From Asterionellopsis glacialis (lineage: Eukaryota; Bacillariophyta; Plagiogrammaphyceae; Rhaphoneidales; Asterionellopsidaceae), in the NCBI GenBank assembly GCA_014885115.2, contig WKLE02000152.1:105062-141768 (forward strand): a DNA stretch of 36,707 bases, given 5' to 3'. Both the position numbers and the translations under genes were made by a program. This document shows positions 10,029 through 19,521 of the stretch, in pieces (position 1 is the stretch's first letter; each line of letters opens with the position of its first letter). The notes below the pieces were generated by a model. That model was not told where the DNA came from, made no database searches, and saw only the letters and a list, made by a program, of their open reading frames with translations.

Positions 10029-12572
10029 CTAATAAGCAGAAGCTTCCTTTAGCTTGGGTTGACTGATGATGCCATTGAACATTCCATCTTGCCTCAAGCG
10101 TTCCGCAAAGTCAACCGCCATCTGAGCTCCTTTGACATAAAATACGGGTGGTTTACCTATGGGAGCATCAATTTCAACATTGAGACCACCTCGGAAGTCA
10201 ACGCCACTCCATAGGTGAGTCCATTCTCCTTCAGGGAGATAAACGTTCTTCTTGGTCTCACCCTTAACAACTACCGCAGAGATGTAGAAAAGACTGCCCA
10301 GCATAAACGTGTTCTGAATATCAAATAATTTGGTATCTGACGGGTAATGCAAAACTGGATGCCGAACTACTGGGTAGCCCTTTGAAGCAGCTTCCTCAAA
10401 GAGCTTGATCCTGTACTCTTTCAGCGCTGCATAGACCTTGGACCACCGTGTAAATGCCTCCAAGGAATCATCATCATAAACTTGGGCATTTTTGTCTGGC
10501 TCGTTACCTTCGTGTGAGCGAAAGATCGGGGTAAAAGCACTCAACTCCATCCATCGATGGAGAACCTCGCGGGAGCGACGAATACGACGACGACGACGTA
10601 TCAACTTGTTTGAGAAGCTTGTATACCCACCAATGTCACTGTGCATAATACTGAAGCCGGAAAATCCGCCACTCAAGATACCGTCAATTGCACTTGGCAA
10701 TCCATCATTTTCACCCCAAGTCGCATTCTGGTCACCAAGCCAAAAACCAGTTGTGTATTTTGGAGCATTCAAAAAACCGCAACGTGAAAAGAACCAAGCA
10801 TCACCAAGCCTTCCTGATTCTTCAATGGCTTCACGGTTCACCTGAAGCCAATCAATAGCGTATTGATTATGGTAAGTTAAGCCACTTTCTCCTGACTTGT
10901 AGACTCCGTCAAATGGAGCCTCCTCTCCAAAATCAGCCATCCAGAATTTGGCTCCAGTATTCATTACCTCATCCTTAATAACATCTTTTAACCAGGATCG
11001 AGCTTCCTGGTTACTGAGATCAACAACAGCTGCCCTGAATGTTATCTGTGCTGTATAGATCTCATTATTTTCTTTTTTGACTAAGAAATCGCGTTCCTTG
11101 GCTTCCTTGTAAAGGTTTCTTCTTCCATTTAATTCCTTGTCTGGCACTTCCACAAGAAAGGGGTTGATATAGAAGCCTGTCGAAATACCTGCCTTGTCTA
11201 GATCAGTGACAAGATCTTGAAAGTCAGGATACAAAATCGGATTGAGTATCCAATTATACCAAAGTTGAGTTCCAAAGGCAGTTTTTCGTTTTCCAACCCA
11301 ATCTTGAATCCAAACACCCGCAAGAGGTGTATCGTTCGTTTTGAATTTCTGCCATACGTCTCGAACTCGCTTTGTACCACCCTGAATACCTACAATGGCA
11401 CCATCATTGATCCATGCCGGCGGAGGGGGGATACGGCCAACAAATTCGGTGAGCAGTTCAATAGCATCCAGTGGGTTCTGTCCCGCTAAGATACAGCCCT
11501 GCATACGACTTGCATGGACACGAATAGTTAGATATGTATCAGGGCGTAAATCGAATACAGATGGTTCTGTATTGGTGAGGAATAAGGATCGACCAGTGTT
11601 GCTTAAAAAGTGAGGTGATGGTGCATAACTTGTAAATCGATCACCTGTAAGGCCTAAAATTTTCAACGGAAGTGGCATCTGATCCCCACGTCCAATACCT
11701 CCTTCTCCACTTACAATGGGAACCTCAAAGCCTTTACAATTCATTTGAGAAACTTGTTCACCAAAGCCATACATGGCTTCATTGGCGGTACTCCCAATTA
11801 TTAAATGAGCTTGATTGATTTCAGCAGCATGGGGACCTTTAGCTTGATAAAGTTGTAAATCAAAGACAAGTGTAGCAGCTGATGACAATGGTTGACTATT
11901 ACTTTGTTCATTATCTTGAGGACAAAGACAAAATACAAGTGTGTAATGTGGATCGTTTTCTCCTGGTTTACCCCGATGACTAAGACGGCCAGATATAACA
12001 AGTGTATTATTATGAGTCACACTCGCCATATGTTCAATAGATTGATTTGTATAGGTTTTGGCAACATTTTCAACTATATCAAGAGCACCTCTAGCTTCGT
12101 TGATTTGAAGATTACGTAAATTTGAACCACCTACAAAGTTATGTCCAGGTATGGATTCCCAGATAACCTTTTTGTTCTTGTTCTTGTCGTGAGATATAGT
12201 TAAGGATGCCTTAGATGCTGACCAAACTATTTGAAAGTTACCAAGTTCAAATGTTTGATCATTGTCGTTGTTGTTGCTGCTGCTGCTACTGTCTTCATAG
12301 TAAAGACGACCAGGTTTTACCATAATAGGTGGTCCATCTTGACGACAACAACAACAACAAGAACATATGGAACAGCAACAACGACAAGAACCAATAGATT
12401 TTAGTACTGGACGCAACCATCCATTATTTTCTTGAACTGTGTATTTTGGATATGTTACCTTTTCATGAAGTTTGATAGAATCTAATTTCAACAGATGCGC
12501 TACTCCCGTAGTGCCACATGTTGATTTGTTCGGTGATACGCTACTACTCATGATGGGTAATGTATTGCTCAT
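10029..12572 (-). CDS. GH31 glycosidase, sulfoquinovosidase-like
   Basis: 847 residues. The closest family I recall is bacterial sulfoquinovosidase YihQ, which releases sulfoquinovose from sulfolipid headgroups. The nucleophile block FWMADFGEE (Asp547) and acid/base block WLGDQNATW (Asp614) are 67 residues apart, the same spacing as Asp405/Asp472 in YihQ as I recall it. HSDIGGYTSF and SAFTPIFRSHEGNEP also match. The sulfonate-binding Arg and Trp of YihQ (RLMW) align with Gln436 and Tyr439 here (QLWY), so the substrate may differ. Odd parts are a Cys cluster at about 62-76, encoded over a CAA/TTG repeat, and five Arg from a CGT repeat (10584-10598) in a loop after HSDIGGYT. An alternative start at Met84 (12323) would skip the Cys cluster. 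Location unknown. Confidence 0.88.
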   Translation of the reverse strand: MSNTLPIMSSSVSPNKSTCGTTGVAHLLKLDSIKLHEKVTYPKYTVQENNGWLRPVLKSIGSCRCCCSICSCCCCCRQDGPPIMVKPGRLYYEDSSSSSNNNDNDQTFELGNFQIVWSASKASLTISHDKNKNKKVIWESIPGHNFVGGSNLRNLQINEARGALDIVENVAKTYTNQSIEHMASVTHNNTLVISGRLSHRGKPGENDPHYTLVFCLCPQDNEQSNSQPLSSAATLVFDLQLYQAKGPHAAEINQAHLIIGSTANEAMYGFGEQVSQMNCKGFEVPIVSGEGGIGRGDQMPLPLKILGLTGDRFTSYAPSPHFLSNTGRSLFLTNTEPSVFDLRPDTYLTIRVHASRMQGCILAGQNPLDAIELLTEFVGRIPPPPAWINDGAIVGIQGGTKRVRDVWQKFKTNDTPLAGVWIQDWVGKRKTAFGTQLWYNWILNPILYPDFQDLVTDLDKAGISTGFYINPFLVEVPDKELNGRRNLYKEAKERDFLVKKENNEIYTAQITFRAAVVDLSNQEARSWLKDVIKDEVMNTGAKFWMADFGEEAPFDGVYKSGESGLTYHNQYAIDWLQVNREAIEESGRLGDAWFFSRCGFLNAPKYTTGFWLGDQNATWGENDGLPSAIDGILSGGFSGFSIMHSDIGGYTSFSNKLIRRRRRIRRSREVLHRWMELSAFTPIFRSHEGNEPDKNAQVYDDDSLEAFTRWSKVYAALKEYRIKLFEEAASKGYPVVRHPVLHYPSDTKLFDIQNTFMLGSLFYISAVVVKGETKKNVYLPEGEWTHLWSGVDFRGGLNVEIDAPIGKPPVFYVKGAQMAVDFAERLRQDGMFNGIISQPKLKEASAY
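10584..10598 (-). repeat. (CGT)5 trinucleotide repeat coding for Arg5
   Basis: Five exact ACG units on the + strand, read as CGT codons. They extend a loop between HSDIGGYTSF and RSREVLHRW that I recall as about eight residues shorter in YihQ. Confidence 0.75.
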
Positions 12573-13298
12573 CTATCGCAGCTTGTATAGTTCTTCTTTT
12601 TTGCTTTGATTCTCTCACTGTAGAACTAACTGACAGGTGTCAATAGGATCTGGCTTGGGAAACCTGTGTGAGCATCTACAGGTAATCGTGGCTCTAGAGC
12701 CTGAGAAGGGAACAATCAAGGTGAGATTGATCGCATGATGCGAATTACTTGCCAACATGAGTGCGAACCCTTTTTTTCGGTTTTCGGGTAGTTTGTTAAT
12801 TCCCAAGATTCTGTATTGTTTTACGTACTGTGAAAGTAGTATGTAGATGTAAGTATGTTCGATGAAGAAGTGGAGTTCTCATTTTTTTTCTATAGGTGGA
12901 GTCGATCAGATCGATTACGATTTTTGTTTTTTATCTTTCCTTTCTCTGACGACTGACGACGGTCGGTAGAAAAAAAATGACACCAGCTAGCTCTAGCTAC
13001 AGGTAGACTACCGTGGTCCTCTACTAGCAACACTCAACACAAACAAGCGGAAGTGTGAGGAAGACGGTGATCTCCAAGGTCACTTCTCTCTAGAGGATCC
13101 ATCTCACCGCGGCCCGCATCAGTCGTTATAGAATTGTCGTTAGAGAGATTAAAAGTCCGAGTGCACAACCTGAAGCGAAATAGATTCTTCTGAATGATCT
13201 GCGGTACACTGGGTATTTTTGAAACACAAAAAGTAAGAGGCCACACAAATTGCATACACATTCATCGCATTCCACAAAAATAAATACATTACCAAAAC
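12573..13298. promoter_or_regulatory. Bidirectional promoter region, GH31 and PAP2 genes
   Basis: 726 bp between divergent starts. It contains the 12-bp palindrome GGCTCTAGAGCC at 12690-12701 (about 120 bp from the GH31 start), CTACCGT at 13008-13014, and CTCTAGAG at 13088-13095 (about 211 bp from the PAP2 start). No gene seen. Confidence 0.55.
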
Positions 13299-14123
13299 AT
13301 GGGCATTTACCACAATCACAACGGCGTCGTTTCCAAATACAATGAAATTCATGAAAAAGAATGGGTATATTCTACATTTCTTTCTCGTATGATGAATCTC
13401 CATCAAGTTAATTATTCCATTCATCACCTAGCAAAGGTGCCTCATTTTGTGGAATTTCCTGTTTTTCTTTGTGGATATGCATTTAATCCCATCATGATTC
13501 CATTTTGGATGGCATTTGTTTATCAATTATCATCATCGTCGTCGTCGTCATCATCGTCGCCCTTCGATAGTAGTATCGGCAATGACAATTATACAACAAC
13601 AATAAGATTCCCATTATTATCAGCATCATTGGAAAAACAACCTTTGAAATATATGCTTTTTTATATAGCAACGGTTGTATTGGTATTAATTTTTACTGAA
13701 ATTAGTAAAGCATCCTTTGCAACAACAAGACCTGAAAAGCTTCTGGCAGCAACAGCAGAACAACAAGCACAAGAAGTTATTGTACGTCGATATGGAAGTT
13801 TGGTATCATCATTAAAATCAAAACATTCTTTTCCATCTGGTGATTGTGCTCAAGCAATGAATATATGTTTATTTCTTTATAAATACGTACCGGCACCACA
13901 ACTATCATCATCAATATCAACGACACTAGCAATTCGTGATGTATTCTTTTTTGGTGTATTTTTACCTGGAGTATGTTATGCAAGAGTATTTTATAAATGT
14001 CATTGGATAGAAGATTGCTTGGGTGGGATATTATTATCGTCCATGATACATTGGCTTGTACTTGATCATTTCCAAAATGCAATATTTCAATTTTTTGAAA
14101 AAATATTCTTGTGGCTATTGTAG
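13299..14123 (+). CDS. PAP2-family membrane phosphatase
   Basis: 274 residues, multi-pass. Family members remove phosphate from lipid or isoprenoid phosphates in a membrane. All three catalytic motifs are visible: KASFATTRP (Lys137 to Pro145, K-x6-RP), HSFPSGDCA (residues 176-184) and ARVFYKCHWIED (Arg229, His235, Asp239, R-x5-H-x3-D). Motif 2 ends in Gly-Asp (Asp182), where the usual PSGH has the His that acts as general acid. Membrane segments include about 52-76, 118-134 and 213-227. A run of ten Ser (about 78-87) comes from a TCA/TCG repeat. ATG 13299 is the first in frame. Substrate cannot be told. Confidence 0.85.
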   Translation: MGIYHNHNGVVSKYNEIHEKEWVYSTFLSRMMNLHQVNYSIHHLAKVPHFVEFPVFLCGYAFNPIMIPFWMAFVYQLSSSSSSSSSSPFDSSIGNDNYTTTIRFPLLSASLEKQPLKYMLFYIATVVLVLIFTEISKASFATTRPEKLLAATAEQQAQEVIVRRYGSLVSSLKSKHSFPSGDCAQAMNICLFLYKYVPAPQLSSSISTTLAIRDVFFFGVFLPGVCYARVFYKCHWIEDCLGGILLSSMIHWLVLDHFQNAIFQFFEKIFLWLL

Positions 14124-14889
14124 TAATGTAACGTAAGATGAAAAATAATATAGTTTTTGAATAGATAAAAAGGCATGTCAACTTACATGACCATGATAAT
14201 GACGCACTGGTATGATAGTTGTACCTAAGTACAGCACATAGTCTTCTAACATGGTATTATCATTGCATTGACAGTCAAACTTTCAATTCCTTCGAGGCCA
14301 ATACACGTATTGCATCAAGTGTCCCAAAGTACCTGTTACGATACGAGTAAGTATTTTATGAGGTCAATAATTATATTATTGTTTAGAGATCGATTCCCTG
14401 CTGGGCGGGTTCGAACCTCCAGTTTCGAGCATTACAGTATTGTGTGGGCTTCGAATTTACTGTTCGTATGTCTGTATGGACTCTGTGTTTTGGGCTCGAT
14501 TAGATTTTAAAACAGAGCGCCTACAGTAACGCATACAGTCTGTCTCTCTAGAGAGAGTCCTACCGGTAAATACAGACAGTCAGTAGACCTTAGGACTTGC
14601 CTGGGTTATGAGCGCTACAATAGATTTTCTTGGTCCAGCAGGGACAAGAAGAAAGAATTTGTTGTTGTCGAGAAACACACCCGTGGGGCAGGCAAATTCG
14701 CCATCACAGTAAGCAAAGCAGGGAGAGACACACGAACCGACAAAAACGCAAACCAGACACGCTTCAGGGTCGCTTTTTGTTTGTTGTTACCTTTTCAACA
14801 CGGGTACATTTTCCACCCAAGACACGTTGAAACTCCATCTTGTACTCTCTCTCTCTCTCTCTCCCTTTCTACAACAAAAAAAATAAACC
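14124..14889. promoter_or_regulatory. Intergenic region with AIMP1-like gene promoter
   Basis: 766 bp. It holds a 14-bp palindrome TCTCTCTAGAGAGA at 14543-14556, then TCCTACCGGTA, then TACAGACAGT at 14571-14580, which pairs imperfectly with ACAGTCTGT at 14535-14543. A (CT)9 tract at 14845-14863 precedes the start codon and probably lies in the 5' UTR. No gene seen. Confidence 0.5.
14845..14863 (+). repeat. (CT)n microsatellite before the start codon
   Basis: Nineteen bases of alternating C and T, 27 nt upstream of ATG 14890. Pyrimidine-rich leaders are common in algal housekeeping genes. A regulatory role is not shown. Confidence 0.8.
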
Positions 14890-16254
14890 ATGACACAAGT
14901 AGTTTCTAATGCTGCCCTGGCAACATTAACAGTTGCAGATTTGCAAAAAGATACATTGATTGCCCTGGTTGTATCGATTGCATCTTCCTTCCAATTAAAA
15001 GTGGTGGAAAAGAAAAAGGCACCTTTGTCGTTAACCTTACTTTCCGAAGAAGTCTTGACCGAACGCAATGCTATCCTACGTGCACTTTGTGGTATGGTAT
15101 TTCACAATGCCTTGGACAACGCACCCTACTACATGTTGGGTGGACATTCCGCTGCCTCGGCCGTATCCCAATCACCTGTATCGGCCATGGCCATGGCAGG
15201 TATTTCCTCCTGGATGTCCGTTGCGTCCAAAGTGCGACAAAGTCCATCGTCGGAACATGATTTGATCGATCAACTTGATTCTTATTTGAAAACACGTGCG
15301 TACCTTGTCCCATCGGCGACACCTACCGTTGCAGATTTAGATTTAACATTGGCGCTCCTGGAACAACAATCGAAAGGAGAAGTACCCTTGCAATCGCATC
15401 ACATTCATGTACGTCGTTGGATGGAACAATGTCATGCCACCATGACAACCATGGCAGAAGGAAGCAAAGTTACCATTCCTCCCTTGGAGGGTGAAACTGC
15501 ACCTATCCCCATGCCTGTCTTTTTCTATGGTACGGAAGAAGATGTTGTATTACCAAAGGCACCTACCAAGGAAGGAGGAGAAAAGAAAAGCAGTGATGCA
15601 CAAGCTGCTAGTGATGGTGCTCAAGGTGGATTATCCGAAGAAGAAAAGAAAGCTGCAGCCGAAAAACGTGCCAAGAAAAATGCGGAAAAGGCTGCCAAGA
15701 AAAAGAAACAACCTCAGCCAAAACAACAAGAGCAACAGGCAGCTAAAGACCTTGATGTATCCGCATTGGATATTCGTGTTGGTAAAATCATCAAAGCATG
15801 GCATCATGAAGAAGCTGAAAAATTATTTTGTGAAGAGGTGGATGTCGGTGAAGAATCTGGACCACGTAAAATTGCATCAGGATTACGTCCCTTTTACAAG
15901 ACGGAAGATTTAACGGGACGTCATGTATTGGTATTGTGCAATTTAAAGGCTCGTAATTTAGTTGGATTCCCTAGTCATGGCATGGTCATGTGCGCATCCA
16001 ACGATGATCATACCAAAGTTGAATTTGTTGTTCCTCCACCCGATGCCAAGATTGGTGAACGTATTATCTTTGATGGATATAAAGGTGATCCTGAAACCGA
16101 AAATAAGGTTGCTAAAAAGAAATTGTTTGAAAAGATTGCACCTGATTTAAAAACAGATGCAGATGGTGTTGTAACATGGAAAACAGGCAAGGCAATGACA
16201 AGTGCTGGACCTGTCAAGGCATTGAATGGTATGCCTAATGCCCATGTTTCTTAA
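14890..16254 (+). CDS. Arc1p/AIMP1-like tRNA-binding aminoacylation cofactor
   Basis: 454 residues. Family members bind tRNA non-specifically and hand it to aminoacyl-tRNA synthetases in the cytosol. The N-terminal part (about 1-190) resembles a GST-C domain, with NAILRALCGM and PTVADLDLTLALLEQQ, and would mediate synthetase docking. A Lys/Ala-rich linker follows (about 235-285, EKRAKKNAEKAAKKKKQ). The C-terminal EMAPII-like OB-fold starts at LDIRVGKIIKAW (about 293) with EEVDVGEESGPRKIASGL, VLCNLKARNLVGFPSHGMVMCAS and the downstream KKKLFEKIAPDL that human AIMP1 also has. There is no catalytic synthetase domain, so this is a stand-alone cofactor. The stop is 147 bp from the end of the converging HPPK-DHPS gene. 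Confidence 0.92.
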   Translation: MTQVVSNAALATLTVADLQKDTLIALVVSIASSFQLKVVEKKKAPLSLTLLSEEVLTERNAILRALCGMVFHNALDNAPYYMLGGHSAASAVSQSPVSAMAMAGISSWMSVASKVRQSPSSEHDLIDQLDSYLKTRAYLVPSATPTVADLDLTLALLEQQSKGEVPLQSHHIHVRRWMEQCHATMTTMAEGSKVTIPPLEGETAPIPMPVFFYGTEEDVVLPKAPTKEGGEKKSSDAQAASDGAQGGLSEEEKKAAAEKRAKKNAEKAAKKKKQPQPKQQEQQAAKDLDVSALDIRVGKIIKAWHHEEAEKLFCEEVDVGEESGPRKIASGLRPFYKTEDLTGRHVLVLCNLKARNLVGFPSHGMVMCASNDDHTKVEFVVPPPDAKIGERIIFDGYKGDPETENKVAKKKLFEKIAPDLKTDADGVVTWKTGKAMTSAGPVKALNGMPNAHVS

Positions 16255-16292
16255 AAAAAAATGAAAAGAAGAAAGTTCAGTGCAACCCCCTT

Positions 16293-16323
16293 NNNNNNNN
16301 NNNNNNNNNNNNNNNNNNNNNNN
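16293..16323. other. Assembly gap (31 N)
   Basis: Thirty-one N bases in the 147-bp space between two convergent stop codons, flanked by C5TT and A7. Homopolymers may explain the gap. No coding sequence is affected. Confidence 0.99.
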
Positions 16324-16401
16324 AAAAAAAGACAAAGGAAATAATACTTGATATCATAATTGATATTATCAAAAAGTTTTAGGTATTTTAGTTATTAATT
16401 T

Positions 16402-18393
16402 TTACACTTGACGAATTGCATCCATTACCATTGTAGCTTGCTTGGTACCTTTCACATTATGCACACGAAGAATATTACATCCAAGTGTATCAGTGCTACT
16501 ATTTCCAATACAAATTGCAGCAATACAAGATGCGACAGATCCATAATCTCGTTCGGAGGCAACACTTTCTCCTGTAATTTTACCTATAAATCCCTTCCGA
16601 CTTGTCCCCAACAAGATTGGGAAGCTTTCACCCAATTCCTTTTTAAGCTTGCTGGATAAATGTTTCAATAATAATAAATTTCCTTCCAAATCTTTGGCAA
16701 ACCCAATACCTGGATCTAAAATTTGTAACCATCGTGGTATGCCCGCCTTTTCTGCATTACGTGATCGTTGCAATAAGGATTCAGCTACTTGTAATACAAT
16801 ATCATCATATCCTGTCATACTTTGCATGGTTTCAGGTGTACCTCTCATATGCATCAAAACGAGAGGGACACCTAATTCAGCTACTGTAGATAACATATCA
16901 GGATCAAATGTACCACCAGATACATCATTGACTATATCTGCACCAGCTTCGATGGCAGCACGTGCTACTGCTGCATGACGCGTATCTATCGATATGGGCA
17001 CATCACAAGATGCCTTTCGTATACCCTCAATGACAGGTATAGTGCGTTGCATTTCTTCTTCAATGGCAACTTCTTCTGCACCTGGACGTGTGGATTCACC
17101 ACCAATATCAATAATACCAGCACCGTCTTGGACCATACGCATGGCTTCTTGTACAGCAATGTCTACGGAACCCTTTAGTTTACCACCATCACTAAAACTG
17201 TCGGGTGTAACATTTAATACACCCATAACAATAGTTTCGTTAAAACATAACATTCGATCCCTAGGTAATGGTAAAGATTGCACAGCGACAGGTACTTCTT
17301 CGTCACCAACGTCTTTTTGTTCTTGTTTCTCTTGCTCTTGTTCGTCTCTGAGCTTTTGAAGGAGACTTGCAATACTTTCATTCAAAACAGGATGAATCAG
17401 ATTATCACAACCTAGATCACAAAGAGGTAAAAGAACAAATTCACGTTCGGACATGCGCAGGTGTGGAATTATCAATTTAGGTGTATCCATAATGACTGGT
17501 TCCTCTCCTACTGTTGTTGCACCATCTCCTTCGTCGTTTGTTGATTTTTGTTTCCACATCATGATTATATCTAAATCAACAGGTCGTGGTCCGTTACGTA
17601 TACCAGAAAAATCACGACCCAGTTGTTCTTCAATGTTTTTTAGTTTGTGTAATAATTCCATTGGTCCCAAGGTTGTTTCAATTTCAACGGCTCCATTTAA
17701 AAACGAGGGTTGGTCCGTCACATACATGGGTGCAGTTTCATGTAAAAATGAACTTCGTACAAGTCGGACAGTAGGTAGCGATGATGTTGGTGATGGTGTG
17801 CCATTCGTAGTAGTCGTAGGATCGTCAGGACATAACACTTTCAAGGCAGAAGCAATATTCTCAAATCGATTCCCTAAATTCGATCCTACTGCAATATAGG
17901 CTTTATGGTATGTCTTGACAGGTGATACAGACGATGCACCATTTGTAAAAGAACGAGCAGTCGTGGCGTTATTCACAAAAGAATCACGATCCATACTTCC
18001 TCCTCTAGGAATACACAATCCCTTAAGTAGTGCACCTCCCCTTATGTTGTTCACCAAAAAGGCAGTCTGGTGGTGTTGTCGAATGGAATATTTCTTTGGG
18101 TAGGACGTTGTTGCAGTAGTCCCATGGCGAAATACTTGCGAAATGGAAAACTTTGTTTTACATGCACTATTACCCGTTGTGTGAACAAACAAAGAACGCT
18201 GCACGACTCCATGAGTACAAGCCGACACTTTACTACACACCATACCAACTTGAATGAGAACTACCCAAAATAGCAAGTTTATTGCTTGTTTCCGGCGACT
18301 AGTAGCCGTAGCCACTGATCTCGGTGAGGATGACAATTTGGTGGATAAAATATAAACAACCATGTGCGACATTTTAGATGTTTCCAAAAACAT
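16402..18393 (-). CDS. Bifunctional HPPK-DHPS, folate biosynthesis
   Basis: 663 residues from ATG 18393. HPPK adds pyrophosphate to hydroxymethyl-dihydropterin. DHPS then joins it to p-aminobenzoate, the step blocked by sulfonamides. HPPK: YIAVGSNLGNRFENI (Gly170-Asn172) and GPRPVDLDIIMMW (Asp273, Asp275). DHPS: GVLNVTPDSFSDGG (from about 391), DIGGESTRPGAEEV, SIDTRHAAVARAAIEAGAD, DPGIGFAKD and GTSRKGFIG (Ser598-Lys600). All expected catalytic motifs are present. There is no aldolase domain, as in plants and unlike the fungal three-domain enzyme. The N-terminus (1-160) is Ser/Thr/Arg-rich with a hydrophobic stretch at about 37-55, and is probably an organelle-targeting peptide. Plant homologues are mitochondrial. 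Met codons at 18372 and 18363 are alternative starts. Confidence 0.95.
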   Translation of the reverse strand: MFLETSKMSHMVVYILSTKLSSSPRSVATATSRRKQAINLLFWVVLIQVGMVCSKVSACTHGVVQRSLFVHTTGNSACKTKFSISQVFRHGTTATTSYPKKYSIRQHHQTAFLVNNIRGGALLKGLCIPRGGSMDRDSFVNNATTARSFTNGASSVSPVKTYHKAYIAVGSNLGNRFENIASALKVLCPDDPTTTTNGTPSPTSSLPTVRLVRSSFLHETAPMYVTDQPSFLNGAVEIETTLGPMELLHKLKNIEEQLGRDFSGIRNGPRPVDLDIIMMWKQKSTNDEGDGATTVGEEPVIMDTPKLIIPHLRMSEREFVLLPLCDLGCDNLIHPVLNESIASLLQKLRDEQEQEKQEQKDVGDEEVPVAVQSLPLPRDRMLCFNETIVMGVLNVTPDSFSDGGKLKGSVDIAVQEAMRMVQDGAGIIDIGGESTRPGAEEVAIEEEMQRTIPVIEGIRKASCDVPISIDTRHAAVARAAIEAGADIVNDVSGGTFDPDMLSTVAELGVPLVLMHMRGTPETMQSMTGYDDIVLQVAESLLQRSRNAEKAGIPRWLQILDPGIGFAKDLEGNLLLLKHLSSKLKKELGESFPILLGTSRKGFIGKITGESVASERDYGSVASCIAAICIGNSSTDTLGCNILRVHNVKGTKQATMVMDAIRQV

Positions 18394-18511
18394 TCGTGCT
18401 GATGTGTACGAGTACGATCTCAAACAGAAGTGCGAAAAGTGAAAAGATGTGGTGGTGAATGATTTGTGTCTTGAGGGGTCTCCAGATTTTTTGCATTGCC
18501 CACGAGGTACA

Positions 18512-18579
18512 AAGATACGAAGATTAAAGATACCAAGATTGAAGATACGAAGATACCAAGATACCAAGATTAAAGATAA
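18512..18579. repeat. Imperfect octamer tandem array (AAGATACC)
   Basis: About eight units of 7-8 bp: AAGATACG, AAGATTAA, AGATACC, AAGATTG, AAGATACG, AAGATACC twice, AAGATTAA. It sits about 120-190 bp upstream of the HPPK-DHPS start. Confidence 0.8.
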
Positions 18580-18869
18580 TGCGGAGCTCTCCGTGCATGA
18601 GTCGTGAATGCGGACAGACACGAGACTGCCACAGCCGCATAAACAAACAATGCCTAATTTTGCCCATCTGTTTCGAGCACCTGATACGAGTGTGTGGTAG
18701 GTAGCTCTTGGTGGTACCAGTACCTCGTAGGTTCTACCGTAGAGTCCTCGAGCTAAGGTATGGTAGTGTGCTCTAGAGGACCTGGAGGACCTACCAGGTG
18801 AGTCAGTACGTTCAGATGGCGGTGACACAAACGTCACAAAACCCACGTAGCAGCATTATTGATGCTCAC

Positions 18870-18873
18870 AAAA
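18870..18873 (-). terminator. Pol III T-run for tRNA-Gln copy 1
   Basis: TTTT on the - strand about 20 nt past the tRNA 3' end. Confidence 0.55.
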
Positions 18874-18892
18874 TGTTTCGCATCAGCTCTTT

Positions 18893-18964
18893 TTCTCCGA
18901 CCAGGATTCGAACCTGGGATGCTTGATTCAAAGTCAAGAGTGATAACCACTTCACTATCGGAGA
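18893..18964 (-). tRNA. tRNA-Gln(UUG), copy 1
   Basis: 72 nt with discriminator A. The acceptor TCTCCGA pairs fully with TCGGAGA. D arm GTGA/TCAC, anticodon stem CTTGA/TCAAG with loop CTTTGAA, giving anticodon TTG. T arm CCAGG-TTCGAAT-CCTGG. CCA is not encoded, as expected for a nuclear tRNA. The 5' base is U rather than the G usual in eukaryotic tRNA-Gln, but it is paired. Confidence 0.93.
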
Positions 18965-19521
18965 TGTTCGGCCTTCTTTGCGCTTGCTGCCATGAGAAGG
19001 AGAAATGATTTCCTTGTACCCGTTTCAAGCCGAGGGCACATGGAAAATTAGTAAAATATAAAGAATCTGATATCGTGAAGACCCCAGAAAGCAAGTTGGA
19101 ATCTCCGGTCTATTATCACTCATCAACCATGACATTCAGTTAAGGCAAAATCCTACGGTAGGTAAGGTTACGAAGGGCAATCAATCTAAAGGAGATTTCT
19201 TTTCTCGCGTCTACAAGGTACAACTTTGTGCAAAACGGATTTCAACAAAACAAACAACAAATGCTGAAACTAATCCCATCGAATGCACGAAAAGCAGGCG
19301 ACGTATGAGAAGAATATCAAATGTACCATGCAGTACTGGAATATGTTACCAAACACCTGCATTTTCAAAAAGTAAATTTACCAGAGACTACTTTTACTGG
19401 TTTGTTTCTTTACATTTGTCTGCACCCAGCCCCTCCATGTATGTTGCTGTAGTCCTTTGCGCATTCACACTCAGCAGGCACAAGCAACAAGAGGAGCTCA
19501 TCCCAAATGCTAAAACCCAAA
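18965..19521. other. Spacer between tRNA-Gln units
   Basis: 557 bp, no gene recognised. CCTACGGTAGG near 19152-19162 is a near-palindrome containing ACGGTAG. Confidence 0.45.

Larger units (their letters stand above)
18394..18892. promoter_or_regulatory. Upstream region of HPPK-DHPS
   Basis: The frame stays open upstream to 18846, but the sequence becomes repetitive (18512-18579) and loses family resemblance, so I read it as promoter and leader. It contains CTACCGT at 18734-18740 and CTCTAGAG at 18771-18778, 378 bp upstream of the chosen start, followed by AGGACCTGGAGGACCTACC. Confidence 0.5.

Noticed and set aside
14400..14440. Possible tRNA or SINE from a GGTTCGAACC box-B-like sequence
   Set aside because: No A box, acceptor stem or anticodon arm can be found at proper spacing on either strand. 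The word is itself a palindrome and can arise by chance.
18394..18846. Upstream extension of HPPK-DHPS by 151 codons
   Set aside because: The frame is open, but the translation is repeat-derived and promoter-like, with no resemblance to a targeting peptide or to the family.
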